NCBI RefSeq assembly: GCF_012273895.1
Contig: NW_024045132.1
Location: 1,240,001 to 1,304,000 of the forward strand
DNA from: Zerene cesonia
Lineage: Eukaryota > Arthropoda > Insecta > Lepidoptera > Pieridae
Length of the DNA: 64,000 nt
Direction of reading: 5' to 3'
Shown here: one piece after another, positions 12,001 through 23,800 of the stretch
How the letters are laid out: each line of letters starts with the position of its first letter
Position numbering within the stretch: position 1 is the stretch's first letter
Notes under the pieces: generated by a model
Databases searched by the model: none
Seen by the model: only the letters and a program-made list of their open reading frames with translations
Told to the model about the DNA's origin: nothing
Translations under genes and position numbers: made by a program

Positions 12001-13902
12001 GCTTTTAAAATATTGAGACTGTACTCTACTTGATACGATTGCCTATTTCTTCATTATGTGATAGATACTTAACTAATTTATGTATAAGACTTACGAATTA
12101 GTATACATCAAATAATTATAAATAATTATTTTCTGCAACGAAAGTCGATGTTGCTGGGAACAAACGCACCACTTTTATCAAACAACCAATTTTCTAACAA
12201 ACACAAAAATTATCACATCAATCAGTTAATAACCCAAAAAAATGCAGTCAAATTGAAAACCTCCGTTCATTTTTGGAATTGTCGATTAATTCAAATCAAG
12301 TCCAACCCCGACAATTACATAAGTTAATAATTTCTATATGCCTTATTTAAACACAAGACAAGATAGAACTGTTTTTTTGTGTTATAGTCGGCTCACCAAG
12401 TGGGTCGCCTGATGGCAAACGCTAACACTGGCCATGAACATTTCCAGGGGCATTTCGTCTCTGGAAATGGAACGCCGACCTTAAAAGGTGTATAGAATAA
12501 AGAATAGAATGAATAGGGTAATAGAGACAAGGCCTGGAAAGGGTTAAGTTATTACAACACTCAAAAGGTGAAGGAAAACATCGTGAGGAAACTGGCATGT
12601 CTGAGAATCAAAAATTTCGACGACATGTGACATCTGCCAATCTGCACTTGGCCAGCGTGGTGGATTATAGCCTGCGCCCTCATAGGAGGCCTGTGTCCCA
12701 GCAGTGGGGATATATTTAGACTGATGATGATAACAAGACATAATCCTGCTACTATATAAAAAGACGTAATCCTTCAACCTGGTGTTGAAAAATATTATAG
12801 ACACTCTCGTTTCTCTATAAGTAGCTTACCTAAGATTTGAAAGGATCATTTCTTCATTTTAAGATTCATAAAACCTTAAAAGATATCTCTTATAGATTTC
12901 TCCGATGTTACCGAAAATCGAACCTCTTAAAAATTATCCCATAAGGACCTTATTCGCGCAGCGAAATAAAAATTAATTATTCTCCATCTAATTAAAATTA
13001 ACAGATCCATATCATTACTTTACATTTTACTTATATTATAAAGTTAACGGTTTTGTTTACTTGTAGTAGTATCTAATAGTACTAGTAATATAAAATAATA
13101 GTACTAGTCTTATAGTATATCTTTAAAACTACGCAACGGATTTTGATGTTTTTTTTTAATAGACAGAATGAATAAAGAGGAAGGTTTATATGTATATTAA
13201 TATCCATTAAACTACTCCGAATTTAACGCGTGCGAAACCGCGGGCAAAAGCTAGTACATACTTTATAATAAACAAGTATTTAGATATCAATATATAAAAG
13301 CATAGATGTTATATTCTGTGGCCACGACTCACAACAAATGTCCGCCACTCATATTCGCTCGAATACGCAAACCAACAAGTGTGCATTTGCAATTTTTTTT
13401 TTTTTTTGTATACTTGAACTCAAACATTTATACATTGTACCCGAAAAGCAACAATGCGGCATTTTGCTGCACAATGCAAATTGCAAATCGCTATTCGCTA
13501 CGAATTGCCAAATGCCATATACCATTTCCGTGCATTTAATGTTGCCCTATTGGAATAGTGCTAGTTGTTGCCACAACTAAATAGAAGAGTTTTAAGCAAA
13601 AATAATCACAAATCTTTATTCAAATAAATTTTTTATACACATTCGTATTTATATTTCAATTTCGAATTCGATTTTACGAAATAAGAAAGTCCAAAATAGA
13701 TTATTACACGTAAGTCTTTTCTTGGTAGTTTTTTTTCAAAACTATAAGAAACAATAAAAAAAACACATTTTAATAGCATAATTTCCAACAATCTTACTTA
13801 TTACAATATGTTTATTGAACATAAATACATACTTTTTTTACAAAATTGAGATTGAATGAACTTATGATCTGCAGAATGATGAATGAAATTTTACATTGAC
13901 AG
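9033..13902. repeat. Second copy of the 5-kb block (2977-8032)
   Basis: Same order and orientation as 2977-8032, starting at the first base after the gap and ending at 'cattgacag' (13902). After that point the sequence continues into the unique upstream flank of the G-alpha-q gene. This copy is therefore the one physically linked to the right-hand sequence. It is probably the second haplotype. Confidence 0.9.
9187..10254 (+). pseudogene. Duplicated last two exons of the FAAH2-like amidase (likely allelic, assembly artefact)
   Basis: Exons 9187-9456 and 9952-10254 repeat 3135-3404 and 3900-4202 with intact splice sites and stop codon. The only amino-acid change I see is Glu to Gln in WPEILKKL (here WPQILKKL). 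No copy of the four upstream exons exists on this side of the gap. The fragment cannot make an amidase alone because both active-site serines are upstream. Intact frames and very low divergence argue for an allelic copy rather than an old pseudogene. Confidence 0.85.
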
Positions 13903-14059
13903 ATTTTTATCTGTCATTTCATGAGCATGGAAATTAAATTCAGATTCATATTAATTTAAGATTAACATTTTAATAATGCGCATTATATATTCAATATAAA
14001 CATTTTATATATTTCATCAACTTTTATATGACTTTACAAAAATATGCAACACAATTTAT
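10255..14059. other. Intergenic, repeats only
   Basis: This is the allelic counterpart of 4203-8032, followed by about 150 bases of unique AT-rich DNA. It contains repeat copies at 12392-12545, 12555-12730 and 13010-13253. I see no coding exon. Confidence 0.6.
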
Positions 14060-14777
14060 TATTTGCTAAAACTGGCACGACGCACGCGCACTAGTTACAT
14101 TATCCAAAATCTCCCAGCGCCATATTGAGCGAGGCGGACGTTTTATGATTTCAGTGAACAAAATTGTGGTTAGTGCAATAAGTTGAAGTGAAAGTCTTGA
14201 TCGTGCCCTATGGATATATATTCGGGTACGTAAGGTGTAAGAAAAAGCATCTAATTCGTATTGTAACACGTCCATTGATCTGTAGGAAATGATATCGTAA
14301 CCTAGACATAGGCCGTTCTAGTTATCAGTAGATTACCATCAATCCGCTGTTTGCTTACAGTTTTAATTATATTATTACACACGTGCGTGGAATAGCCATA
14401 GGTTTCTTGAATCTAGTTACATTAATAAGATTAAACGAATGCTTCACAAGGCTCCACGGTCGTATATAAACGGATTTCGAAGTGTTTATGTCGGCAGTTG
14501 ACAGAAGCGTATATGTATATGACCGATCATAAGTCACCACACCCAGTGACCGGATTGTCGGTTTTAGTATTTATTGGTTTCTAGTTCGGATGGTTGTTCA
14601 CGCGCTATCGAGTTGGTGTGTGATTTTGTGAGCGATAGTGTTTAACGAAACGATTCGTGATGCATAGAGTGAAATGATATATCGTTTTTAGGAGTGGTGT
14701 GCCTCGGTTGATAGGCCTGCCGAAAGGACAGGGCTCCCCGCGCGAGGACAGTTTGCGGCGCTCCGCCCTGAGGAAAC
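14060..14777 (+). promoter_or_regulatory. 5' flank and untranslated region of G-alpha-q
   Basis: Base composition shifts to CpG-containing sequence at about 14070-14130 ('gacgcacgcgcac', 'ccagcgccatattg'), as expected near a promoter. A plausible non-coding first exon ends at a good donor (GTACGT at 226 or GTAAGG at 230 within 14200-14240). An acceptor-like TTTTTAG ends at 14691. From there an untranslated leader runs to the ATG at 14778. The transcription start and the 5' intron are inference only. Confidence 0.4.
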
Positions 14778-14895
14778 ATGGAGTGCTGCATGTCAGAAGA
14801 AGCCAAAGAACAGAAAAGAATCAATCAAGAAATAGAGCGGCAACTCCGAAAGGACAAACGCGATGCCAGACGAGAACTCAAATTGCTTCTACTGG
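14778..14895 (+). CDS. Galphaq: G-alpha-q exon 1 (start codon, N-terminal helix)
   Basis: It encodes 39 residues plus one base. Cys3 and Cys4 are the lipid anchors, the middle is the charged N-terminal helix that contacts G-beta-gamma, and the end ELKLLLLG leads into the P-loop split across intron 1. The donor is G/GTAAGT. Confidence 0.97.
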
Positions 14896-17800
14896 GTAAG
14901 TAATAGGTTACAAAAAGCTGTCAGTATACATAATTATGTGGAAAAAGTATTTTTGTTCACTTGCTTCAATACATTTCTATTTTTATAATGACAAAGATAT
15001 TTTAATATTTTCATTAACATTATTGAATAAAAGTAATATTCGCTAGAGATCAAATATGTGGTTGGTATTAGTAGTAAACTACATGTTTAAAAGTGTCCAA
15101 GGGCTATTAAGTTTTTTTTTATATCCTACTCTTTGAAAAGCTTTAAATGATAGGTTAATCTTTATCTTGGAATTGCTGATGTGATTAGATACCAATTTGA
15201 TTAATGTCGTTCATCTTATGATGTTATCACTAAAAACATTTTATAAATAATACTTTACCATAACATTGCATATAATTTTTAAAGTCATTCGATGTTAAAC
15301 AAGGAAAACCGTTTGATTGCTTTACAGTGATTAGTTCATAGTATTTGTAAGAAACATTAATATGTTGAAAACATTAGAACAATCGTCTATTTCAAATACA
15401 TTGAGTGAAATAGAATGAAATTTATATATTTTGTATTTAGATTCAAATTATGTGCAAAATAGTTAATCATATATTTTGTAGCTGTGTTGTTACAATTTTA
15501 AGGATTATCATTCCTCCTATCCTGTCCTAGATTGACTAAACCACTAATTTATATTAATCAAACGAGGAACTCGGTTAAAATTGATACATGCAAAGGTTTG
15601 GAAATTTTGTAATTAGATTATTTCTATTGAATATCTTCTCAAATATTTCAATAGAACATTCATTTTATATTATTTTAAACAATATTATTTAGAACAAATT
15701 ATAGACCTGCATTTAGCGACTATACTATATACTATCAGCAACAAGTTTAAATTATTAAATAAAAAAAGTAGTTTAACCTATTCAAGTCAAATATCCATAT
15801 GTTGAATACCTCCATTACTTTAAAAAAATGTTTTGTCTCCTTGGTTTCAAGCCTCAATAATGGAGGTATTATTTGAATTCTCAACACACTATAAGTTGAA
15901 ATTGGTATTTAATTTTCCTCTATAAGTAGAGAAATCAAATTTGACTTGATTTATTTTATAATTAACAAATTATAGATTTCTTTCCATGTAAGGAAATTGA
16001 TTTTATATTTCTTGACATGTCTAATTTTAGTACTCACTTATCTAGACAGGAAAATAATTTTAAATGTCCTAAAACCATGCCATGCCTTGCCATGATTTAT
16101 TGACCTTCTTCACTTTATGTACATCAATAATTATTTAATATGCATTATACACAAATAAGAGATAATTATAATAATATATAATAAGATTATTATTATATAA
16201 TAATAATAATAAAAATTCGATAAAGAAAAAAAAAATAAAAATTGTATATACAATTTATAACAGAAATGACATAAACAAAAACTTTTTTTGTAAGTTGGTT
16301 AACATGATATTTTTTTGTTATTGAATGAAAAATTAAGAAATTAACATGTACTGAGGTAATATATTATATGATTTCCTGTTAATGAGTCACAATTTATTGG
16401 GAAGTGTATTATGAAGTGTTATGTGCATAATCGAAACTCATATTCGCACATATAATTATCATATCGGTACATGATTTATATTAAACAAGAAGCTTGGTAA
16501 ATTTTCTTGATATTTTTTATCAGTCTCGCAACTTAATATTTTTGATAAAATTTGAATTGTTTGTATGATTGTGTTCACATAAAATTTAAAACAATTCAGT
16601 ATTCTCTCATTGTTTAGTATTGCTTTGTCTGAACATGTTTTTTTTATTGCCATTGTTAATGCATTTAGCTTGCTTCGTATTTAGTTATAATGTGATTAGG
16701 GAAATATATATATAAGCAGTACGACAGGATAAAATTATTCAATGCATAGATCAACAAATAAAAACTAAATATGTGTGATAATGAAAATAATTTTACATTT
16801 TGATTTTCAAATAGCTTTAAAAATAAATGGAATCAGGATTTGTTAATATGTTATATATACTTATATAATATAATTATAAATTAGAGTTATTTACTTACTT
16901 TGATTTTTGAAGTTTGAACATTATCTTAACCAGATAACATTTTTCTTACTGACTGTTTCAAGATCAATTTCCAAGAATTTTTATTAAACCAAAGGTTATA
17001 ATTATTCATTAATGTTTCATAAAAGTTATCATGTGCATAGGCGTTATAATAAATTTAACAATGATCTGATTTAAAAATACAATTGAGAAAATAAAAAATA
17101 AGATATCTATAAGATACCTAAGGTGTACTTATTGGTTTTTATTATTATAATACAAAAATGAGATTAATTAATTGTTGTTTATATATGTCATATATGTGTA
17201 TGTGTAGGTAACATGTTAATTTTCAAGCAATTGTTTCAAATTTTACTTCATTAATTTCTAGACAAAGCACCAAGTAGACAATGATAACAGTAGATAACGA
17301 TCTAAAAAACATAGATATATTATATGTATAATTATATTATGAGGAAATGATGAGATGAAAATATTTAATTATTTTTCTGTATATAATAATTATTATTACT
17401 ATTAGAAAAATAATCCTTACTACTAATATTATGCTAAAGTTTGTTTGTTTGTCTTTCTTTTACGTCGCAATCGTGATTTTGTGATATGATTGTTGGGTCT
17501 GGAGATAATTAAGAAGCTAGGGGGACATAGGGTATTTTTTACACGCTTTTTATTAGCTTCACCTGTATGTTTGTTTGTTTGTTTGTATGTTTGTTTGTTT
17601 GTAACTGACTTCTTTGGTCGCGATTTTGACTCACTTTAAACGGCCAGATTTCGTTCAAACTTTGTAGATTCATTGAGGACCAATGACAATACACTAATTT
17701 GATAAAATTATTCCAGTTTTCAATTTGCAAAATATGATTTTTGTTAAAGCGTGTTTTATAGTTTTTTTAAACTATTATATTTTTAAATTTAAAACATTTG

Positions 17801-20800
17801 TGTTTATTTATCATTACTTAAATTGTATGACTTGTTATAGTATGCACATCAGTTAGTTAGTTAAATTCGTAATCGCATCACTTCAAATTTTATAAATTCC
17901 GATAGATGGCGCTATATTACAAAATGTGACATGTATCAGGTAAACAGCAAGCGAGCAAAGACACGGGCAACAGCTAGTACTATTAAATAGCTTTATTATA
18001 TTTTTTTAACATGGGACTGTACTGATTCAAATTTTCAAATCCGTCCGACATGGATATCCCTCTTTAAATTTGCCTGATTCGACAAAATGTTCACATTATG
18101 AAAGATAAATTTATAATATGATTTCGTACCTCATATTTTTTTTTTTTTTAGCTAAAAACCTGCCTTCGTATTGTCAGAAGTAGACTAAATTTAAATTGGA
18201 AGGCACAAAAAAATCAGAATCACTAAAATCGGTACACCCAGTCGAATATCCTGAGGAAACATAGCCAAAAAAAAATAATAATTAAAGTACTGTTAATTGT
18301 TAATCCTCCTTGTTGGAAGTCAGTTGAAAATTGATAACGGTGAGATTCGAACCTGCGTCTTTCTCTGGACCAATTCGGCCACACATAATTCCACCCCATT
18401 GAATCTTTTCCTATTCGTTTGTTTAAAAAATACTGAAAAATTCTTTTCAACTTCAGAGTAGTTTTATCATAGTCTGATCAGTAGTACTACAAAAGCTATA
18501 GGTAGTTTTTTCTGGGGTAGTATAAAATACAAATATGAAAATTCCTTCATTAGATTAGGTATCCTAAATTTTATTTAAGCAAAAATGCTTTTTGACTCCC
18601 TATTTGGTTGAAGTCTTGCTGCATCTATGTTATGTTAACACAAAAAAATGAATAATGGTTACTTCATCAATTAATGTTAAATAAACTTAGTATATATTTA
18701 AGTGTTTTTTTTAAATAATTTGTAAGTAAACTGCAGATTTTCTAACATTTTCGATTTTAAGGTTCCGTAGACCGCAGTTAACAAGGAACCCTTATAGTTT
18801 CGACATAACTATCTATTTGTTTATTATCCATTCGGTTTTACTAAAAACCTATTGGTATTTACTAGAATTATAATATAAATAAAAAAAGAACTGAATTTTT
18901 CATGCAAAGTGGGTCAGATAGAATAGATTGGTTGTCATGGTAGACTAGAACACTACGGGTTTTTGTTGTAAAAATTACAGATCCCTACACTACGCGTGAC
19001 CCCGCACGCACTTGACCACTTTAATTTCATTTTACTTTTTTTCAACATATGTATTATTCAATAATAAACTGAAAACAAAATAAAATGGATTATAAATGCT
19101 TTTTATACAGTTTCTATTGAACAATCTCTTAATCGTCTATGCATTTTTTTTATAATAAAAAAAAATTGAGCACTGTATTCGCATAACATCTATGATATAT
19201 GTTGTAGACACGTTAAAGAGTCATTAAATTATATTTTTCCTCAAATCAAAAGCAAGATGCTCATGTTAGTATTACATCTTATCCTCTTTCTCCTTTATTT
19301 AAGGCACTATATTAAAGGTAGCATAAGAATAGTATTTTACTATAGAGTTGAGACACTATTCCCATACAAGAGAGACCGCCAGATCCTGGCTACAACACAT
19401 GGAATTCCCAATTTAATACTCGGCCACTTGCATTGCATCAGGTACGGGCGAGTCGGGCAAGTCAACGTTCATCAAGCAGATGAGAATCATTCACGGGTCG
19501 GGCTACAGCGACGAAGACAAGCGCGGCTTCATCAAACTCGTCTATCAGAACATCTTCATGGCCATGCAGAGTATGATACGTGCCATGGACCTACTCAAAA
19601 TTCAATACGGAAATCCGTCCAATGCAGTGAGTATATTATAGTATATAAATATAGTATACTATCATACTAGTGTATAATATATTATGTGGTGTACCGCAAC
19701 ACGACTTCCTTATTTCGTTATAGCGTTCTGTGTAATTAGGATATTAATATTGAAACCAACAGATGCTTGCATCGTCTTCTAAGATACATTTTGTCCCAGC
19801 TTGACTGACGTATCTTGTAACACATTGAATCCTTTTTCTCCGCAGCAGTATAGTAGATAGACTAGAAATTGTATTTTTTGTTGAAAATCAAAGTAAATGA
19901 TGCGAACTACCGCAAAAGTGATCGGTTCAACTAACAGGAAATGGAATTTCGAGCTAAATTTATATGAGATATACTATCTTCACACTTATATTTAACAATT
20001 CAGGGAATTAATAGAATATATCACCCGGATATAACGTTCTATATATTTGGCGTTTATAAATCAGAACGAAACAAGATGCTCAAAAGGCTTATTAAAAAAT
20101 CATTGTGTGATATATCGTACTTACTCGCTACATTGATCTTTAACTATGGAACATATAAATGTAGCAGTCTGAGTTTCTGTTTTTACCTATAATTGTTTGA
20201 TAATATGGCCACCCATGATTCCAACTCAGCAATCGGTTGTCTTCAACTCTAGTCTTTTAACTTAAAGGGGCACCGCGTTCCTACGCCATCTATTGAGTTA
20301 CCATGTACCTCATCCAATATGAAATTATATCAATGATATATGCAATGATATATTTCACCCGCGTAAGTCCGTATCCCGTATCCCGTAGAAATATCGGGAT
20401 AAAAACCATTCCAGTTGTCCGGCTGTCTACGTACCAAATTTCATTGCAATCGGTTCAGTAGTTTTTGCGTGAAAGAGTAACAAACACACACACACATCCT
20501 TACAAACTTTCGCATTTATAATATTAGTAGGATATTGAATCGATAAGACGTGGTTTTGGTAGTATTGTTAGTTAAGTTTTAAAGCAATATTTCTTTTAAT
20601 TCTTTAATATTTGAAAAATATGAAGATGAGAAATAAATTCTATCATAACTAACACGACGCATATATTTATATTACTCACACCAGCATAATCTGACATGGT
20701 ACTATATTTTATATTTCATAAAATATCTTAAGAATTAAGAATAATATTCTTACACTAGCTGCGCCCCGCGGTTTCACCCGCGTAAGTCCGTATCCCGTAG

Positions 20801-23800
20801 GAATATCGGGATAAAAAATAGATGTTGGCCGATTCTCAGACCTACCCAATATGCTTACCAAATTTCAGAGGAATCGGTCAAGCCGTTTCGGAGGAGTATG
20901 GCAACGAAAACTGTGACACGAGAATTTTATATATATAGATAGATATCAAATAGAAAAATGAATTTTAAGGTGTTTAATAAAAAACAAAAAAAACATCTCT
21001 TTATATAAAAATTAATATTTTTTAAATCCATAGAACATTAGAACGGTAGAACAACTTCATTTCTGCCTGTAAAACTATTACTTGGTTAAAATTGACTTAT
21101 TATTAGGTGTAACATTTACTTCTTAACAGAGCGTAATATTAATTACCTATCGATATAGCATTTAATTCTGAGGTCCCATGGTCTTTGCAAGTGTACAAAA
21201 GTCGTTGTTCTATGGTCCCATTATATGGCGATTTTATTCAAATTTAATTTAATTAAAATTAATAGTTTTATAAGCAGAAAGCAAGTTGATATTGTACTAA
21301 GTGATTTAAGAAAATACATTTTTATTTGTAACAAAAATACCTCACAAAATTATTATAATTTTTTCCTCAACATCATAGCTTATTTTAATAAACTATCAAC
21401 TATCATTCATCTATTTACTATGTCAGAAAATTCTTTAAAAACTGAAATATTCGATAAAATAGAAAATATAGTCCTAGATTCTGTTGAATATCATGTTAGT
21501 GACATCACTTATCGGCAACTCAAAAACGGATTTTAATGTATTTCAGTTCATTGGATTTTGTTTGAGGTTGATTTGTTTAATAACTGTTTAAAACATTAAA
21601 TCTGTAATAAAATCAATTCCCGGCCAGAGCCATGAGAACAGTTACTAAGTTTATATAATAATTAGTCCTGAGATCTAGTTGGTGATCGGCGAAGAATGGT
21701 CGCTTCATCCCAATACTTCTATTCTTATAAGTATATTACAAATCACAAAAAGCCACTAGTAAATAACTCAAAACTATTGTAAATGTTCTATTTTCTCCAT
21801 TAAGATTCTAGAATAGTTATGTTATATGCAGTATGCAATAGTTTATGCAGTCGAGTCCACTCCCGATATTCCGTTTTCGTTGCATGATCCACATCTAACT
21901 TTTTTTTATCGTTATTTCATAAAAAATTAAATATATATATCATACATGGTATTTAATTATGCACGTGTAGGGTTAGTGTGAGAGAATTTAATGGGAATCT
22001 TAAATAATTATAACTTTTAGATAATATTAATTTAATTAAATAATTCTTGTTATAATTTGATAAGAGATGATTCATAGACACGATGTTTAGAGTGGGTTTA
22101 ACCAACGAACATTAAGTAAAGTTATTTATTTGTTCATTTATTAATAGTCACACATGTTTTACTATTTTTTATCTTAGTAAATCTATTTTTTGTCTTAGTT
22201 AATTAGAGAATTGGCTAGTCGGCCCAAACCGCGTCAGTAATGAAAATAATTTATCAAGAAAAATCGAAAATATGTTATTTGTACATTTTAAATAAATTTC
22301 AAATGTGGTTGAATATGTGTAAGGCAACATTATATCTGGTTGTAACTATCATTCGTCTAAAATTTGCATCTAAGATCCATTTATATCGCAAAAGTCTATG
22401 AGGAAGACTTAGACAAATCTATAATCTTATTATCTATTTAGAAAGTGTTCCATACGAATAATTCTCAATGGTATTCTCTCTCATACGAATAATTCTAAAT
22501 GGTAGATTTTTTTTTTATTTCTATTGGCCTCTTCTATGTTATCTGAGGCATGCGACGCCAAGAGAATGAAAATGGGGTTTCTTCGTATTATATGTTTTAT
22601 CTTCATGAGCTCCACAGTCCACACCAATGCTTTGTGCGGATCTTACAAACAAAAGAGGCAGCTTTAAGTACAATTCAATTAAATGTTGGAATAACGTCCA
22701 TACTGTTGTGTGAAATTTCACATCTAAATTCAATGAAACCGGCGAAGTACGAGCTCTGGTCGCGTACGATTAAATTCTTAAATATATGCTATAGTACTAG
22801 CTAGCTGTTCGCCCCTGCTTCCCCCGTGGTATATATAGCCGAAGTGAAGTTGCATCTACGCCATGGTGAAAGAATTTTTGATATCGATCCAGTGACTTTT
22901 ACGTGAAAACTTTACAAACATACAAGAATGTAAGAGTTTCCTCTTTATAGTATTTGTTGAAGATAGCAGTAGTAGATCTTTGTAATATTTACTACAGGAG
23001 TAGTCTCATTTATGCAAGACATATATAAATTATCCTCAAATGACATGACAGCTGTCATACACTTCAGTCTAGTCAGCCTTTTAGTCAATCGTCACTGTAC
23101 AATGTCAAAGAAATAATTTAGGTGTGTGTGTGTGTGTGTGTGTGTAAGAAAAAAAATCTAATTCTCTTCTAAAATGTTTCTCTTTTTATTTTATATGTTA
23201 GTCTGGAAGAGATCGCTACCTAGCGATAAGACCGCCATTTGTGCATATTCTCTCTTTTGTTTGTGTTTTATCTATGTTTTTCTGTAAATTTTTGTGTGCT
23301 ATAAAGTATTATCTATCTATCTAAGATAATCAATTATAAAATATTGAAATAATTTTTTCAGGAAAAGGCGGAGTTGATATCGGCTATCGACTTTGAAAGC
23401 GTGACAACATTCGAGAGTCCATACGTAGAGGCTATCAAAGGATTGTGGGCCGATTCCGGCATACAGGAATGTTACGATCGCAGGCGAGAGTACCAACTCA
23501 CTGATTCAGCCAAATAGTAAGTTTCATTCGAATTCGTATCCGCATTATGATGAATTAAAATAAATCTATCAATTTAATTTGCAATTTTAACATAGTTTCC
23601 TAAGAAAATCTCCAAGGTTTTTTTAAGGATTTAACAGAGAAAAATACATCAACCATTTAGGCTTTACAGAACTTAATGTAATAATAAGAAATAGTAATTT
23701 TTGCTATGTTATGTAAATATATAAACGTGGAAGTATAATTATATTATATTGTAGAACCGAAATAGCTACCAGTTGTTGTGTGTCTTATTGTTAGTGGATA

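Noticed and set aside
18300..18400. A functional tRNA gene on the minus strand
   Set aside because: A- and B-box-like motifs are present, but there is no complete cloverleaf, and the sequence continues into a SINE tail.
23045..23058. 14-bp palindrome ATGACAGCTGTCAT as a regulatory site
   Set aside because: Contains an E-box core, but such palindromes occur by chance in a window of this size and nothing around it supports a function.
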